Source: JBGPTK01 sp963797765 (GTDB lineage Bacteria > Acidobacteriota > Terriglobia > Acidiferrales > UBA7541). From it: 64,000 nt of DNA. The notes beneath the pieces are model-generated. The model made no database searches, was not told where the DNA came from, and saw only the letters and a program-made list of their open reading frames with translations. The DNA is taken from positions 1,860,001 through 1,924,000 of the forward strand of contig CAWCQU010000003.1 in NCBI GenBank assembly GCA_963797765.1, given 5' to 3'. Numbering within the stretch: position 1 is the first letter of the stretch; each line of letters starts with the position of its first letter. Both the position numbers and the translations under genes were made by a program. Positions 55,766 through 63,701 of this stretch are shown here, one piece after another.

Positions 55766-56572
55766 GTGCCCATGAAGCTTTGCAAAAACTTCGGTCGGCG
55801 TATCGTCAGCGGCGGCGCGCTTCTTTTCGTGGCGTCACTGGTGATTCCTCCCATCGCTCACCCTCAAGACCAAAAGCAGGAACAGCAGCAGCCCAAACCC
55901 CAGCAGCCCGATCCGGCTCCCTCTCTGCCTCCCTCTCCCTCCGAAAGCCAACAGCAACAGACCAGCCCCAAGAACGACCGCCTTTTCGGCGTACTCCCTA
56001 ACTATCTGACCGTCGAGGACGAGGACAAGGTACCTCCGCTGACCACCGGAGGAAAGTTCAAGCTCGTCTCCAGAAATGCTTTCGATCCGGCAATATTTCC
56101 CTTCATCGGCTTCATCGCCCTGGTCAGCCAGGCTCAAAATAGCGAACCGGAATATGGACAGGGCGCCGCCGGATACGCCAAGCGTTACGGCGCCGCGTTT
56201 GGCGACGCCACCATCGCCACTTTCATGACCGGGGCGGTCTTTCCTTCCCTCTTCAAACAGGATCCACGTTACTACCAGTTGGTCCACGGCGGATTCAAGC
56301 GACGCCTGGTTTATTCCGTCGGCCGCATCCTGATCACGCGCTCGGATTCCGGCCATTCCCAATTCAATAGCTCGGAAATTGTCGGCAATTTTTTCGCCGC
56401 AGGCATTGCCAACGCCTACCATCCCGCGGACGATCGCTCCTTCGTAAACACGCTCAGCGTGTGGGGCACCGACACCGGCTGGGATACCATGGCCAATATC
56501 GCCCAGGAATTCTGGCCCGATATCCACCGCTGGCTGAAGAAAAAATTCACCCACTCCCAGGACGGCGGCTAG
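55766..56572 (+). CDS. Exported protein of unknown function (268 aa)
   Basis: Signal-like N-terminus (RRIVSGGALLFVASLVIPPIAHPQ), a low-complexity Gln/Pro stretch (residues 35-67), then a conserved-looking region 'RLFGVLPNYLTVEDEDKVPPLTTGGKFKLVSRNAFDP' and hydrophobic helices (FPFIGFIALVSQAQ, GDATIATFMTGAVFPSLFKQDPRYY). The block 'GRILITRSDSGHSQFNSSEIVGNFFAAGIANAYHPADDRS' is typical of an acidobacterial envelope protein family, whose role I cannot give. Start GTG 55766, or ATG 55772 two codons later; no ribosome site. Confidence 0.65.
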   Translation: MPMKLCKNFGRRIVSGGALLFVASLVIPPIAHPQDQKQEQQQPKPQQPDPAPSLPPSPSESQQQQTSPKNDRLFGVLPNYLTVEDEDKVPPLTTGGKFKLVSRNAFDPAIFPFIGFIALVSQAQNSEPEYGQGAAGYAKRYGAAFGDATIATFMTGAVFPSLFKQDPRYYQLVHGGFKRRLVYSVGRILITRSDSGHSQFNSSEIVGNFFAAGIANAYHPADDRSFVNTLSVWGTDTGWDTMANIAQEFWPDIHRWLKKKFTHSQDGG

Positions 56573-56622
56573 TCACGCGCCTCGTGTTTGCGACAAGTTG
56601 ATAGGTCGACCCTCCACGGGTG

Positions 56623-56658
56623 CCCCATCCTTACCAGGCCTCACCGGGAAGGATGGGG
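56623..56658 (+). repeat. CCCCATC-type hairpin repeat
   Basis: CCCCATCCTT (56623-56632) and AAGGATGGGG (56649-56658) form a perfect 10-bp stem, preceded by GGGTG. Same pattern as the hairpins at 59825, 63056 and 63477. It may also terminate the gene at 55766-56572. Confidence 0.6.
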
Positions 56659-56711
56659 ATTGTGTCCTACCAATGGTCGGCCAAGAACAAGTCGCATTGA
56701 ACGGCCGTCTT

Positions 56712-58472
56712 CTATTCAACTTTTAAGGGCGCCACCACACTTCCAATCCGGCCGGTTAGATTGTCGCGGACGGCTACATGGACAGTGTAGGCGCCCGGAG
56801 CCAGCGTCAATGCGTTGGCGTAGGTAATTCCGTTCGATTGAATTTGCCTGGCGCCAGCCGGCGGAAGCGTACGATCCAACCGTTGCGTGGTTTTTCCAGC
56901 TTGCTGGCCGCCGCCATCCGTGGCAAGCGCTAGAAAATCGAGGGAAAGATGATTGGCGTGATCGGAATCGATTTCCGCCGCTCCGGGCGGAATTACGATC
57001 GTGAAGTGCACTTTGCGATTTGTCCCGGCAGATTCCGATTGGCCCCACGAAACCGTAATCGGCAGCGCAGTAAACTCGAGTGAAGACGTGACGGCCATCA
57101 ATTCGTCGGCTTGCCGGGTGGTTTCGGGATCGGCAGCGGCATTGGTGAAGAAGAAACCGCTGCGGCTGCGAACTTGCACGCCTTCGTGGTGAACTTTCAC
57201 GTCGAGCTTGCGCCAGCCTTCTTTCGTTTTATCTGACGTGGAATAGGCCAGAAGGTAGTACTGGGAGGAATCCTGCATCGCGCGGCGGAACAGGTCTTCG
57301 AGATCGTTGTTGTTGTAGAGGGCTTGGCCGCCAGTTCGATCGGCCATTTGGTTCAAAGTGTCGTGCTTGGCCTGAATAGGATCGGTCGCCAGGCCTGCTT
57401 CGAAGCCGCTCATGGCGGCGCCCCGCGCGGGGATGCTTCCGCCGACGCCCGGGCCTCCCGTCATCGGCCCTACGGTCATGGCTCTCGGGGTAGCCATCAG
57501 GCCGCCGGTATCCACTGGATACACGGCGATGTCCGCGTCTTCGAACGCCTGAACGGTTCGCTGCCAATCCTCGGGACCCGACCCTCGGCCGAAGCCTCCC
57601 GGGATGGGGTTCTGCATCAAACGAAATCCGGTGGACGCCCAGATCATGGATTTTCGGCCGGGAACGGCTGCAAAATATTGCGCCACTTGCTGCAGAAATT
57701 GAAGGGTTAAACCACTGTCCAGGCTTTCCTTGGCGACATCCATTTTCGCTTGCGCGGCGGCGCCCACGGACGCCATCCCCGCAATACTGGGAGGCGCGGC
57801 CGCGCCGGCGAGAATAACCGTAAGCTGGGCGGCTTCGGCGTCGTCTTCTGACCCGGTATCTTGCGTTGACATATGCACATCGAGAGTGGTTTTGTCGCGA
57901 GCCGTGAGGCGTGATTGCACTTTTTGAATGGCAGAAACCAGAACCGCGCGATCCGTGGTGAAATTATGAATCAGGCGCACGCCGTGATGATCGAGGACGA
58001 CCAGCGCGACTAGATTCTCACCGGCTGTGGACTTCGACAGAAAGTCGATAAGCGCCTTTCGCGAGTCGGCTTGATGTGCGAAAGGAGTGTTGATCAGATC
58101 GAGCGCGATGATTTGCAGGCCTTTGGCTTGCTGGTCTCCGATTCTATTTGTGAACGTGTACGGCAGCGCGGCGGCTCGCTCGATGGGCTTGGAATTTGCG
58201 GTGACTTCCTCGAAGCTGACGATGTTCTGGGGTTTGCCATCTTCGCGCACTTCGAATTCATCGCGGGTAAGCCCGGGGACGTGATTGCCGCGCTTGTCGG
58301 TGACCACGACGGGAACCAACACCGTGTCGGAATGAGAAAGAATCTTTGAGGATTGCTGCGTGGTGGCCGGCTTGGCCTCTTGAGCCGACGCGGGCTGCAG
58401 AATAGCAGCCAGAAGAATCGCACAGAGCAGCGCCGCAGCGCTCGTTGAAACCATCACCCGGACGCGACTCAT
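56712..58472 (-). CDS. VWFA-related acidobacterial domain protein
   Basis: A 586-aa exported protein. Signal peptide (AAALLCAILLAAILQPASAQ), then the N-terminal 'DTVLVPVVVTDKRGNHVPGLTRDEFEVREDGKPQNIVSFEE' that marks TIGR03436 proteins, a von Willebrand A-like Rossmann domain ('LQIIALDLINTPFAHQADSRKALIDFL', 'VPGRKSMIWASTGFRLM', 'DADIAVYPVDTGG') and a C-terminal beta region. The metal site is degenerate relative to DxSxS. Such proteins are abundant in acidobacteria, with unknown ligands. ATG start with GGAGG upstream. Confidence 0.9.
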   Translation of the reverse strand: MSRVRVMVSTSAAALLCAILLAAILQPASAQEAKPATTQQSSKILSHSDTVLVPVVVTDKRGNHVPGLTRDEFEVREDGKPQNIVSFEEVTANSKPIERAAALPYTFTNRIGDQQAKGLQIIALDLINTPFAHQADSRKALIDFLSKSTAGENLVALVVLDHHGVRLIHNFTTDRAVLVSAIQKVQSRLTARDKTTLDVHMSTQDTGSEDDAEAAQLTVILAGAAAPPSIAGMASVGAAAQAKMDVAKESLDSGLTLQFLQQVAQYFAAVPGRKSMIWASTGFRLMQNPIPGGFGRGSGPEDWQRTVQAFEDADIAVYPVDTGGLMATPRAMTVGPMTGGPGVGGSIPARGAAMSGFEAGLATDPIQAKHDTLNQMADRTGGQALYNNNDLEDLFRRAMQDSSQYYLLAYSTSDKTKEGWRKLDVKVHHEGVQVRSRSGFFFTNAAADPETTRQADELMAVTSSLEFTALPITVSWGQSESAGTNRKVHFTIVIPPGAAEIDSDHANHLSLDFLALATDGGGQQAGKTTQRLDRTLPPAGARQIQSNGITYANALTLAPGAYTVHVAVRDNLTGRIGSVVAPLKVE

Positions 58473-58960
58473 ATTTGCCTCCGCTGCCTAATGGGACGTT
58501 TAGGGGACGATTCCAGGTACGCCAAGTATTTCATATCATAATCCCAAAGTTTGAAGAAAAACGCTTCTTTCGGCGTGACGTGCGCAGTCCGAGCGGAATT
58601 TGCCTCCTGTTTTGCGGTGATTTTCGGCCTTCGACAAGAGCGCCGCAAGCACACGATATAGAGGCGATTAGGATTTTCGAACCGGCGTCTTTTCAGGAAG
58701 ATACGTAATTGCGACATTGTTTCGCGTTGGCGATTAGCGAAGCGCTTAGAAATACATGTTTTCTCTCCCGATAAGCCCCGCGGGATTGAAGAAGTGCTCC
58801 TCCCGAACGATTTTGCAGGAAGGCTTTTCTTCCACGAAGTGTTTTGGGGGATGGGCTGACGTTGAGAACAATTCATAGCCAAAGTGAAACGTGGAATTGA
58901 AGGTTCCAGCCGGGAATTGGAACCGCACTTGGCTGCCTGAAGGATTATGCCGTATTGCCT
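58473..58960. other. Gene-poor stretch upstream of the VWFA gene
   Basis: About 490 bases without a convincing gene. One frame on the minus strand (58746-58928, 'FQFPAGTFNSTFHFGYELFS') has a protein-like composition but no start context. It lies out of frame behind the promoter-ATG motif at 58961-58999 and could be a decayed gene. Confidence 0.4.
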
Positions 58961-58999
58961 CATACCACTATTTATCATACAGTTATGAGTATATGTCAA
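58961..58999 (-). promoter_or_regulatory. Promoter-plus-ATG motif, copy 1
   Basis: Minus strand TTGACA (58994-58999), 17-base spacer, GATAAA, then TAGTGGTATG ending at an ATG (58963). The -10 is so close to the ATG that the transcript would be leaderless. Two more copies at 63235 and 63655. Confidence 0.5.
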
Positions 59000-59043
59000 G
59001 ATAATTCGAGCATGGCATCACTCAGTCCATGCGACTCCACCAG

Positions 59044-59128
59044 TGCCGGAGGCGCGGCAGACGTTAGCCCAGGCCGTGAGGCCTGGGTATCTGGCCCAAA
59101 AACAATTCAAGCGCCGGAGGTGCGACAC
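59044..59128 (+). repeat. REP-like palindrome upstream of the RAYT remnant
   Basis: Contains GCCGGAGGCGCGGC, a palindrome CCCAGGCC-GTGA-GGCCTGGG (59068-59087) and AGCGCCGGAGGTGCGACAC (59110-59128), which leads straight into the RAYT start codon. The last two elements recur at 59700-59791. Confidence 0.65.
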
Positions 59129-59560
59129 ATGTCTCACACCTACTCTCAAAACGTGGTTCATGTTGTGTTCAGCACCAAGGACCGGCGCAAATCCATCTCC
59201 CCGGAATTTCAACCACGCCTGTGGGCATACGTCGCGGGCATCTGCCAAAAACTCGACATTCTGGTTCATGCGGCGGGCGGCACGGAGGATCACATCCATC
59301 TGCTCATTCAAGTTCCGCCGAGCGTGGCATTGGCCAAAGCGACTCTCACCGTCAAGTCGAATTCACCCCGACGGGCCAGCGAGCAAGGCAAAAAATTCGT
59401 ACGATCGCGAATTTGCACTCGTAGGGGCGCTGCTTGCTGCGCCCGCTTTCATTGCGCGGTGTATGAAGCGCATCACAAAAAGATGGATTTCAATGCCGAA
59501 TTTCTCGCCTTGTTGAAAAAGCACGAAATGGAATTTGATCCGAAATTCGTCTTTGGTTAG
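59129..59560 (+). pseudogene. REP-associated tyrosine transposase (RAYT/IS200-like), decayed
   Basis: A 143-aa frame starting MSHTYSQNVVHVVFSTKDRRKSIS, with the HUH-like metal site in GGTEDHIHLLIQVP and the end EAHHKKMDFNAEFLALLKKHEMEFDPKFVFG. Intact relatives have a catalytic Tyr region ('QEGYGAFSVS...') before 'HHKK'; here it is missing and replaced by unrelated sequence (RSRICTRRGAACCARFHCAVY). So it is probably inactive for REP movement. The flanking REP palindromes fit this protein family. Confidence 0.75.
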
Positions 59561-59565
59561 GTGCC

Positions 59566-59660
59566 GCACCTACGGCGCTTGGAATCTCTCACAACGATTT
59601 ACCCCGCCCGCCTTGGCGGGCACGGGGCTAAATTGTGCTGCGCCTACGGCGCGGGGTAAC
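59566..59660 (+). repeat. REP-like palindrome downstream of the RAYT remnant
   Basis: CCCCGCCCGCC-TT-GGCGGGCACGGGG (59602-59626) with the following GCGCCTACGGCGCGGGGTA. Different arm sequence from the upstream REP, same general design. Confidence 0.55.
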
Positions 59661-59689
59661 GTCACGATTGGAAGCAGATTTTTTTGCTG

Positions 59690-59791
59690 TTGAGGATAGC
59701 GCCGAAGGTGCGGCAGATACTAGCCTCGCTCGCCTCGGCGGGCGGGGAATGGCGCCGAGGATGCAAGTCCAGCGCCGGAGGTGCGACACGG
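59690..59791 (+). repeat. Second REP-like unit
   Basis: GCGCCGAAGGTGCGGCAGATACTAGCC, a GC palindrome CCTCGCTCGCC/GGCGGGCGGGG and AGCGCCGGAGGTGCGACAC (59772-59790). The last element is identical to the one at 59110-59128, so the RAYT remnant is bracketed by repeats. Confidence 0.55.
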
Positions 59792-59794
59792 GGG

Positions 59795-59858
59795 CGGCCA
59801 AGATTTCGAATCAATACCTAAGAACCCCATCTTTTCAGAATACGAAAAGATGGGGTAC
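59795..59858 (-). repeat. 60-bp hairpin repeat, copy on minus strand, behind the SIR2 gene
   Basis: Perfect 12-bp stem CCCCATCTTTTC (59825-59836) / GAAAAGATGGGG (59844-59855). Read on the minus strand it is followed by GGTTCTTAGGTATT..GAAATCTTGGC, the same as at 63056-63120 and 63477-63540 on the plus strand. About 27 bases past the SIR2-PIN stop, so it may also terminate it. Confidence 0.65.
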
Positions 59859-59884
59859 CCGGCTCTACTCGATTATCTACCATT

Positions 59885-62471
59885 TTACTTCTCCCGCGCC
59901 CTACGCCTGTTGACCGCATCTGCCATTTTTTCAAAGAATTGTTCCTCAAACCTATCGAGAAAACGTGCAGCTTTCGCTTTATCCTCCACCCGCTTTGTGA
60001 AGAACTTGACTCCCTCCAGCCCGGCAGCCTTCTCCGCTTCAGGGACAAATTCCTCGATGATTTCTGGGAGCGTCATCACAAGGACCTCATCGTGCTTTCG
60101 AATTGCTAAATCGATGAAATAATCACGCAGCGCCGCATGTTCATCGACCTCCATGATCCCCCACAGTACGCGGGCAAGACTACGAGGATCGGCGTCGACA
60201 CCGACCAATAAGTCTGTGAGTTGAACGAGGCCTAAATGGGAAATCACAACATTCCAAGCCGTGCCAAGCCGGATCGAATTAAGAATCTCCCGAAGTGCCC
60301 TGTCGGCAGTGACAAAATATGTGTTCCGGCCTAGCTTCAGTTCAAGCTCAATCTGTGCGAGTTGGAGAGCTTCGTGTTGGATTAGTACTTCCGCTTTTCC
60401 GCGGCCCCACCCTGTCTGGTCGAACTGTCTATAGGCATTAGTCAACGAACCCGAGAATTTCAAGTAAGTTTCCTTGAAATGTGGATTATCCAGGGGCACC
60501 TTAACGGTTCTAATTCCAAACTTTTCAATGAAAGTAGCCAGGCTCAACTCATTAGTATATGGTGCTGTTTCGTCTAAGAAATCGCTAAATGACACCTGGT
60601 TCTTCAGTCGGCCAACCCATGAGGCATAAGAACCAACAAAGACGTTTGTATTCTCCGCCCCATAGTAAAGGATGTGTTTTTCTAGATGGCCGGGGTCCTC
60701 TAATCCGAGTTCCTTGACCATTCTTATCGCGAGATTCCTGTGGGAGACCATCTCGTTGAGGAAGTCAGAAATCACAAGAAGTTCGCACGTTTTTCCGGTT
60801 TCTGCGACTGCGATTCTCATTTTTTCCACAACACTCTGGTACACTGGCCTAAAGGGATGGCCATCGGTGATCGCTGGCAGTAGGATGTTCGAATCGAAAT
60901 ATATGCGTTCCGGCAGTGCCTCCAATTTTAACGCCGAGTTCCCAACTCTTAGAATTATGTTCAGGCCAAAAGACAGGCGAGCGACATCAGCAAGAATTTT
61001 GGCTTCAGTGTCATCTGGTCTTTTCAGCAAATCGTAGATTGCGTTAGCTATTCGGTCTTGCCTTTCAAACGATTCGGTCAGGAAGATTCTCCGAAGAAAT
61101 GTTCTGGTAACTTCATATAGGTCCATGGTGGCAGTCGATTTCGCGCCAGCAAATTGAGCACCAAGGTCCCACCCTCGAGTAAGAAATACCTCTTGCAGGA
61201 CGCTCTTTACTCCTTCTGCATAAGCGGGCTTTGAATCGACACCCTCTCGCACAAGAAGGCGACTCAGCACGCCCCGAACAAGAACTTCAAGGTTATCTTC
61301 CAACGTTTTTGCGGATACTCGTTCTATCTTGATCTCGTCACCTTGATAGGAAAGCCAACCTTTATCGACAAGCGTCTCGATTTCCCTTGAAGTGACGAGT
61401 TCAGCTTCGTCCTTGTCGAGGGGTATTACTTGCCGCAGGAGCCGCGAAATCTGATGAATCGTCCTTCGACCATCAACTTGCTCAATTAAGCTTAGAATTA
61501 TTCCACGCATCACTAGCTCGCGGAGGGGGGCTGCTGCCCTTGACATCGTTGATTGCACGTAGCAATTGGCCAGAAATATCCGCATCTGGTCGTATGGCAA
61601 CGGATACTTTGTAGGCTCCTGCACAGCTTTCGTAACTCCTACTAGTCTCGATGGCAGCGATTCAACACAATCCCATAGAGCTATATGGTCCGGATAGGTA
61701 ATGACTCGAATATTGAAGTGCGCGAGCCTGGCACTCAACTCAGAAGCATCTGCAGGCAACAACGCATGGTGTAGTCGAGGGTACGTGGGGCTTATTTGTT
61801 TCTCGAGCAGTTGTAATACCTTATTGATTGCTGGATCTAGAAATGAATAGCCCACAAAAAGACAGTTGCGCCTGGTGAGGATATTCTGAATTAAGAAATC
61901 CTTGTAATAATTATTCGCATCCAGCTCTGCAAAATCCTCGGCACTTGCAATCATTGATTCGGGCTTGAGAGCCCGGCCGTGTATTCGCGCGATGTAGAAG
62001 TCAGTACTAAATGCAGCCTGCTTAAGGCTCCCGTCGTCCAATTCAAATGTCCTAGGGGCTTTTCGATGGACGGCAGCCCAAGCGTGATCCAGACTCCTGT
62101 CATAATTCGTTGTCACGATCGCCTCGAACGGCAACGCCGCTAACATTCGGAGCGCATCTGAATCTGATTTCCTGTCCTCAAAAGGGGATGCGAGCTCACG
62201 GAATTTTTCACCCTCGGGAATGAGATCTACAAAATTTGTAATATGATATCGCATCTGCTAACAGGCCAGCTTGTTTGCGAACTCGCATGATTGCTGCGGT
62301 TTCATTCTCATATCTAGCTGCAACTCCCACCAGATGTTCGACGAAGCCAGGCCAATCTGGAAGACCTGCGCGGACCCCGACCCCGGCGCCAGCGAACAGA
62401 ATAGTTCTTTGTTCCGTGAGGAGCTTGACCAGGAAATCACAGATTTTGTCTGCAGCAGTGGCATCGCGCAC
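59885..62471 (-). CDS. SIR2-like / PIN-like fusion protein (putative anti-phage NADase-nuclease), frameshifted
   Basis: About 861 aa once one extra base near 62249 is removed. Residues 1-270 are a SIR2-like NAD-hydrolase domain: GAGVGVRAGLPDW (28-40), TTNYDRSLDHAW (from 120), RIHG (162-165) and GYSFLD (207-212). The middle (about 290-390) looks like a winged helix ('TIHQISRLLRQVIPLDKDEAELVTSREIETLVDKGWL'). From about 520 to 745 a PIN-like nuclease is suggested: YFDSNILLPAI (Asp526), ISDFLNEMVSH (Glu), and FVTADRALREIL (Asp723). Start GTG 62471 with GGAG six bases upstream; promoter 62579-62607. GC content appears lower than in neighbours. SIR2-like domains fused to effectors deplete NAD+ in phage defence; this fusion is not one that I can name. 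Confidence 0.75.
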
Positions 62472-62578
62472 GCGTTGCTCCGATTCTTTTACCTTAATAT
62501 CCTATTTAGACATCTAAAGGTTAGTTTATAACTTCCAAATCATATTTAGGACTTACCTACCCCTCTCAATCCGAAGCG

Positions 62579-62607
62579 TTAATAGATCAGCTACTGACTA
62601 CTGTCAA
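62579..62607 (-). promoter_or_regulatory. Promoter of the SIR2-PIN gene
   Basis: Minus strand TTGACA (62602-62607), 17-base spacer, TATTAA (62579-62584), about 108 bases before the GTG start. The intervening leader is AT-rich. Confidence 0.6.
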
Positions 62608-62662
62608 GCAGAACAATCGGGTCGCGTTCTGGCGGGTGGTCTGGCTGATTAGATGACGTTGT

Positions 62663-62723
62663 CGGCTCCTTCCTCCGAGTAAACTTGGTAGCGCGAACGA
62701 CCAAGGCTCGGAAAAAGGAGCCG
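62663..62723 (+). ncRNA. Stem-loop upstream of the IS110 fragment (bridge-RNA-like position)
   Basis: A 17-nt arm (62663-62679) pairs with 62707-62723 (15 of 17 matches), enclosing an inner stem CTTGG/CCAAG (62684-62688 with 62701-62705). It lies just before the transposase ATG. IS110 elements encode a structured bridge RNA in their non-coding end, so this is a reasonable remnant of it, not demonstrated. Confidence 0.35.
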
Positions 62724-62727
62724 AGCA

Positions 62728-63027
62728 ATGATAATTATCGGATGTGATTTTCACACACGTTACCAGCAGATTGCCATGGCCAACGACGAGACAGGAGAAC
62801 TGCTTCTGGAGCGGCGTCTGGATCACCAGAGCGGTGAAGCGCAGGCGTTCTACCGGGATTTGCGGGGACCGGTGCGGGTGGGCATCGAAGCGACCGGTCC
62901 GATTCACTGGTTCGAGCGTTTGCTAACGGAACTCGGTCACGAACTTTGGATCGGAGACTCCGCGAAGATTCGCGCCAGCGAAGTGCGCAAGCAAAAAACC
63001 GACGAACGGCGGGTGGGGCAGGTTTAA
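62728..63027 (+). pseudogene. IS110-family transposase, N-terminal fragment
   Basis: A 99-aa fragment: IIIGCDFHTRYQQIAMANDETGELLLERRLDHQSGEAQAFYRDL, VGIEATGPIHWFERLLTELGHELWIGDSAKIRASEVRKQKTDERR. The first Asp and Glu of the DEDD RuvC-like site are present; the remaining catalytic half and the serine domain are missing. The frame runs into the 270-bp repeat at about 63006, so the element was truncated there. Confidence 0.8.
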
Positions 63028-63281
63028 CGAGTCGAGATGAATTTGGGTGTGGGTGCCCCATCTTTTCGTTTTTTGAAAAGGTGGGGTTCTTCTGCATTTG
63101 TTTGAAATCTTGGCGTTTCTCCAGATGGTCCTGTTTCAATTTATCTTGCACGGAAGAGAGGCCGAAATCGCCGCCCATCCCAATGAAGCCACGGGAATGG
63201 GGCGCCCGGCAAAATGTACCCTCCAAAAAAGGTCTTGACTTCTTAGATACCTTTGTGGTAAATAGTGGTATGAAAGAATAC
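63006..63281 (+). repeat. 270-bp direct repeat, copy 1
   Basis: Begins with CGGCGGGTGG..CAGGTT, AGTCGAGATGAATTTGGGTG, includes the CCCCATCTTTTC/GAAAAGGTGGGG hairpin (63056-63086), the TGTTTCAATTTATCTTGCA and CAAAATGTACCCTCC segments and the promoter-ATG motif. Copy 2 starts about 430 bases later and looks about 85% identical by eye. Confidence 0.75.
63235..63272 (+). promoter_or_regulatory. Promoter-plus-ATG motif, copy 2
   Basis: TTGACT (63235-63240), 17-base spacer, GTAAAT, then AGTGGT and ATG (63270). A 65-codon frame follows to 63467 (starts MKEYENSF) but is not recognised as a protein. Confidence 0.45.
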
Positions 63282-63434
63282 GAAAACTCCTTCCGTTGGC
63301 GCCCTCCCGCAGCGATTCCGGCTTTAGACTGCACCGTTACCTGCGCCTCCGCACTCGCGTTTCCGCCCACTATCGGCTTCAATTTCAATTCGTCCCACGC
63401 AAGAAACCCGAGCGAAAACACCGAGTTTCTAATC

Positions 63435-63701
63435 GGCGGGTGGAACAGGTTAGACCAGTCGAAATGAATTTGGGTGCCCCATCTTTTCGGTTTCTGAAAA
63501 GGTGGGGTTCTTCTGTATTTGCTCGAAATCTTGGCGCCTCCATGTGGTCCTGTTTCAAATTATCTTGCATGGACAGAGAGGCCGGAATCGCCGCCCATCC
63601 TAATGAAGACGTGAGGAATGCGCGCGCGGCAAAATGTACCCTCCCAAAAAGGTCTTGACTTCTTAGGTACCTTTATGGTAAATAGTGGTATGAGGGAATA
63701 T
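63435..63701 (+). repeat. 270-bp direct repeat, copy 2
   Basis: Same order of segments as copy 1: CGGCGGGTGG..CAGGTTAGACCAGTCGAAATG, hairpin 63477-63507, CCTGTTTCAAATTATCTTGC, CAAAATGTACCCTCC, and the promoter-ATG motif. Confidence 0.75.
63655..63692 (+). promoter_or_regulatory. Promoter-plus-ATG motif, copy 3
   Basis: TTGACT (63655-63660), 17-base spacer, GTAAAT, AGTGGT and ATG (63690). Identical spacing to copy 2. Confidence 0.45.

Noticed and set aside
58469..58999. 176-codon minus-strand frame upstream of the VWFA gene
   Set aside because: Composition is poor for a protein, it runs through the promoter-like motif, and its end overlaps the VWFA start. Kept only as a possible relic.
63296..63658. 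120-codon plus-strand frame in the direct repeat
   Set aside because: Spans two different repeat parts and has no ribosome site or recognisable domain.
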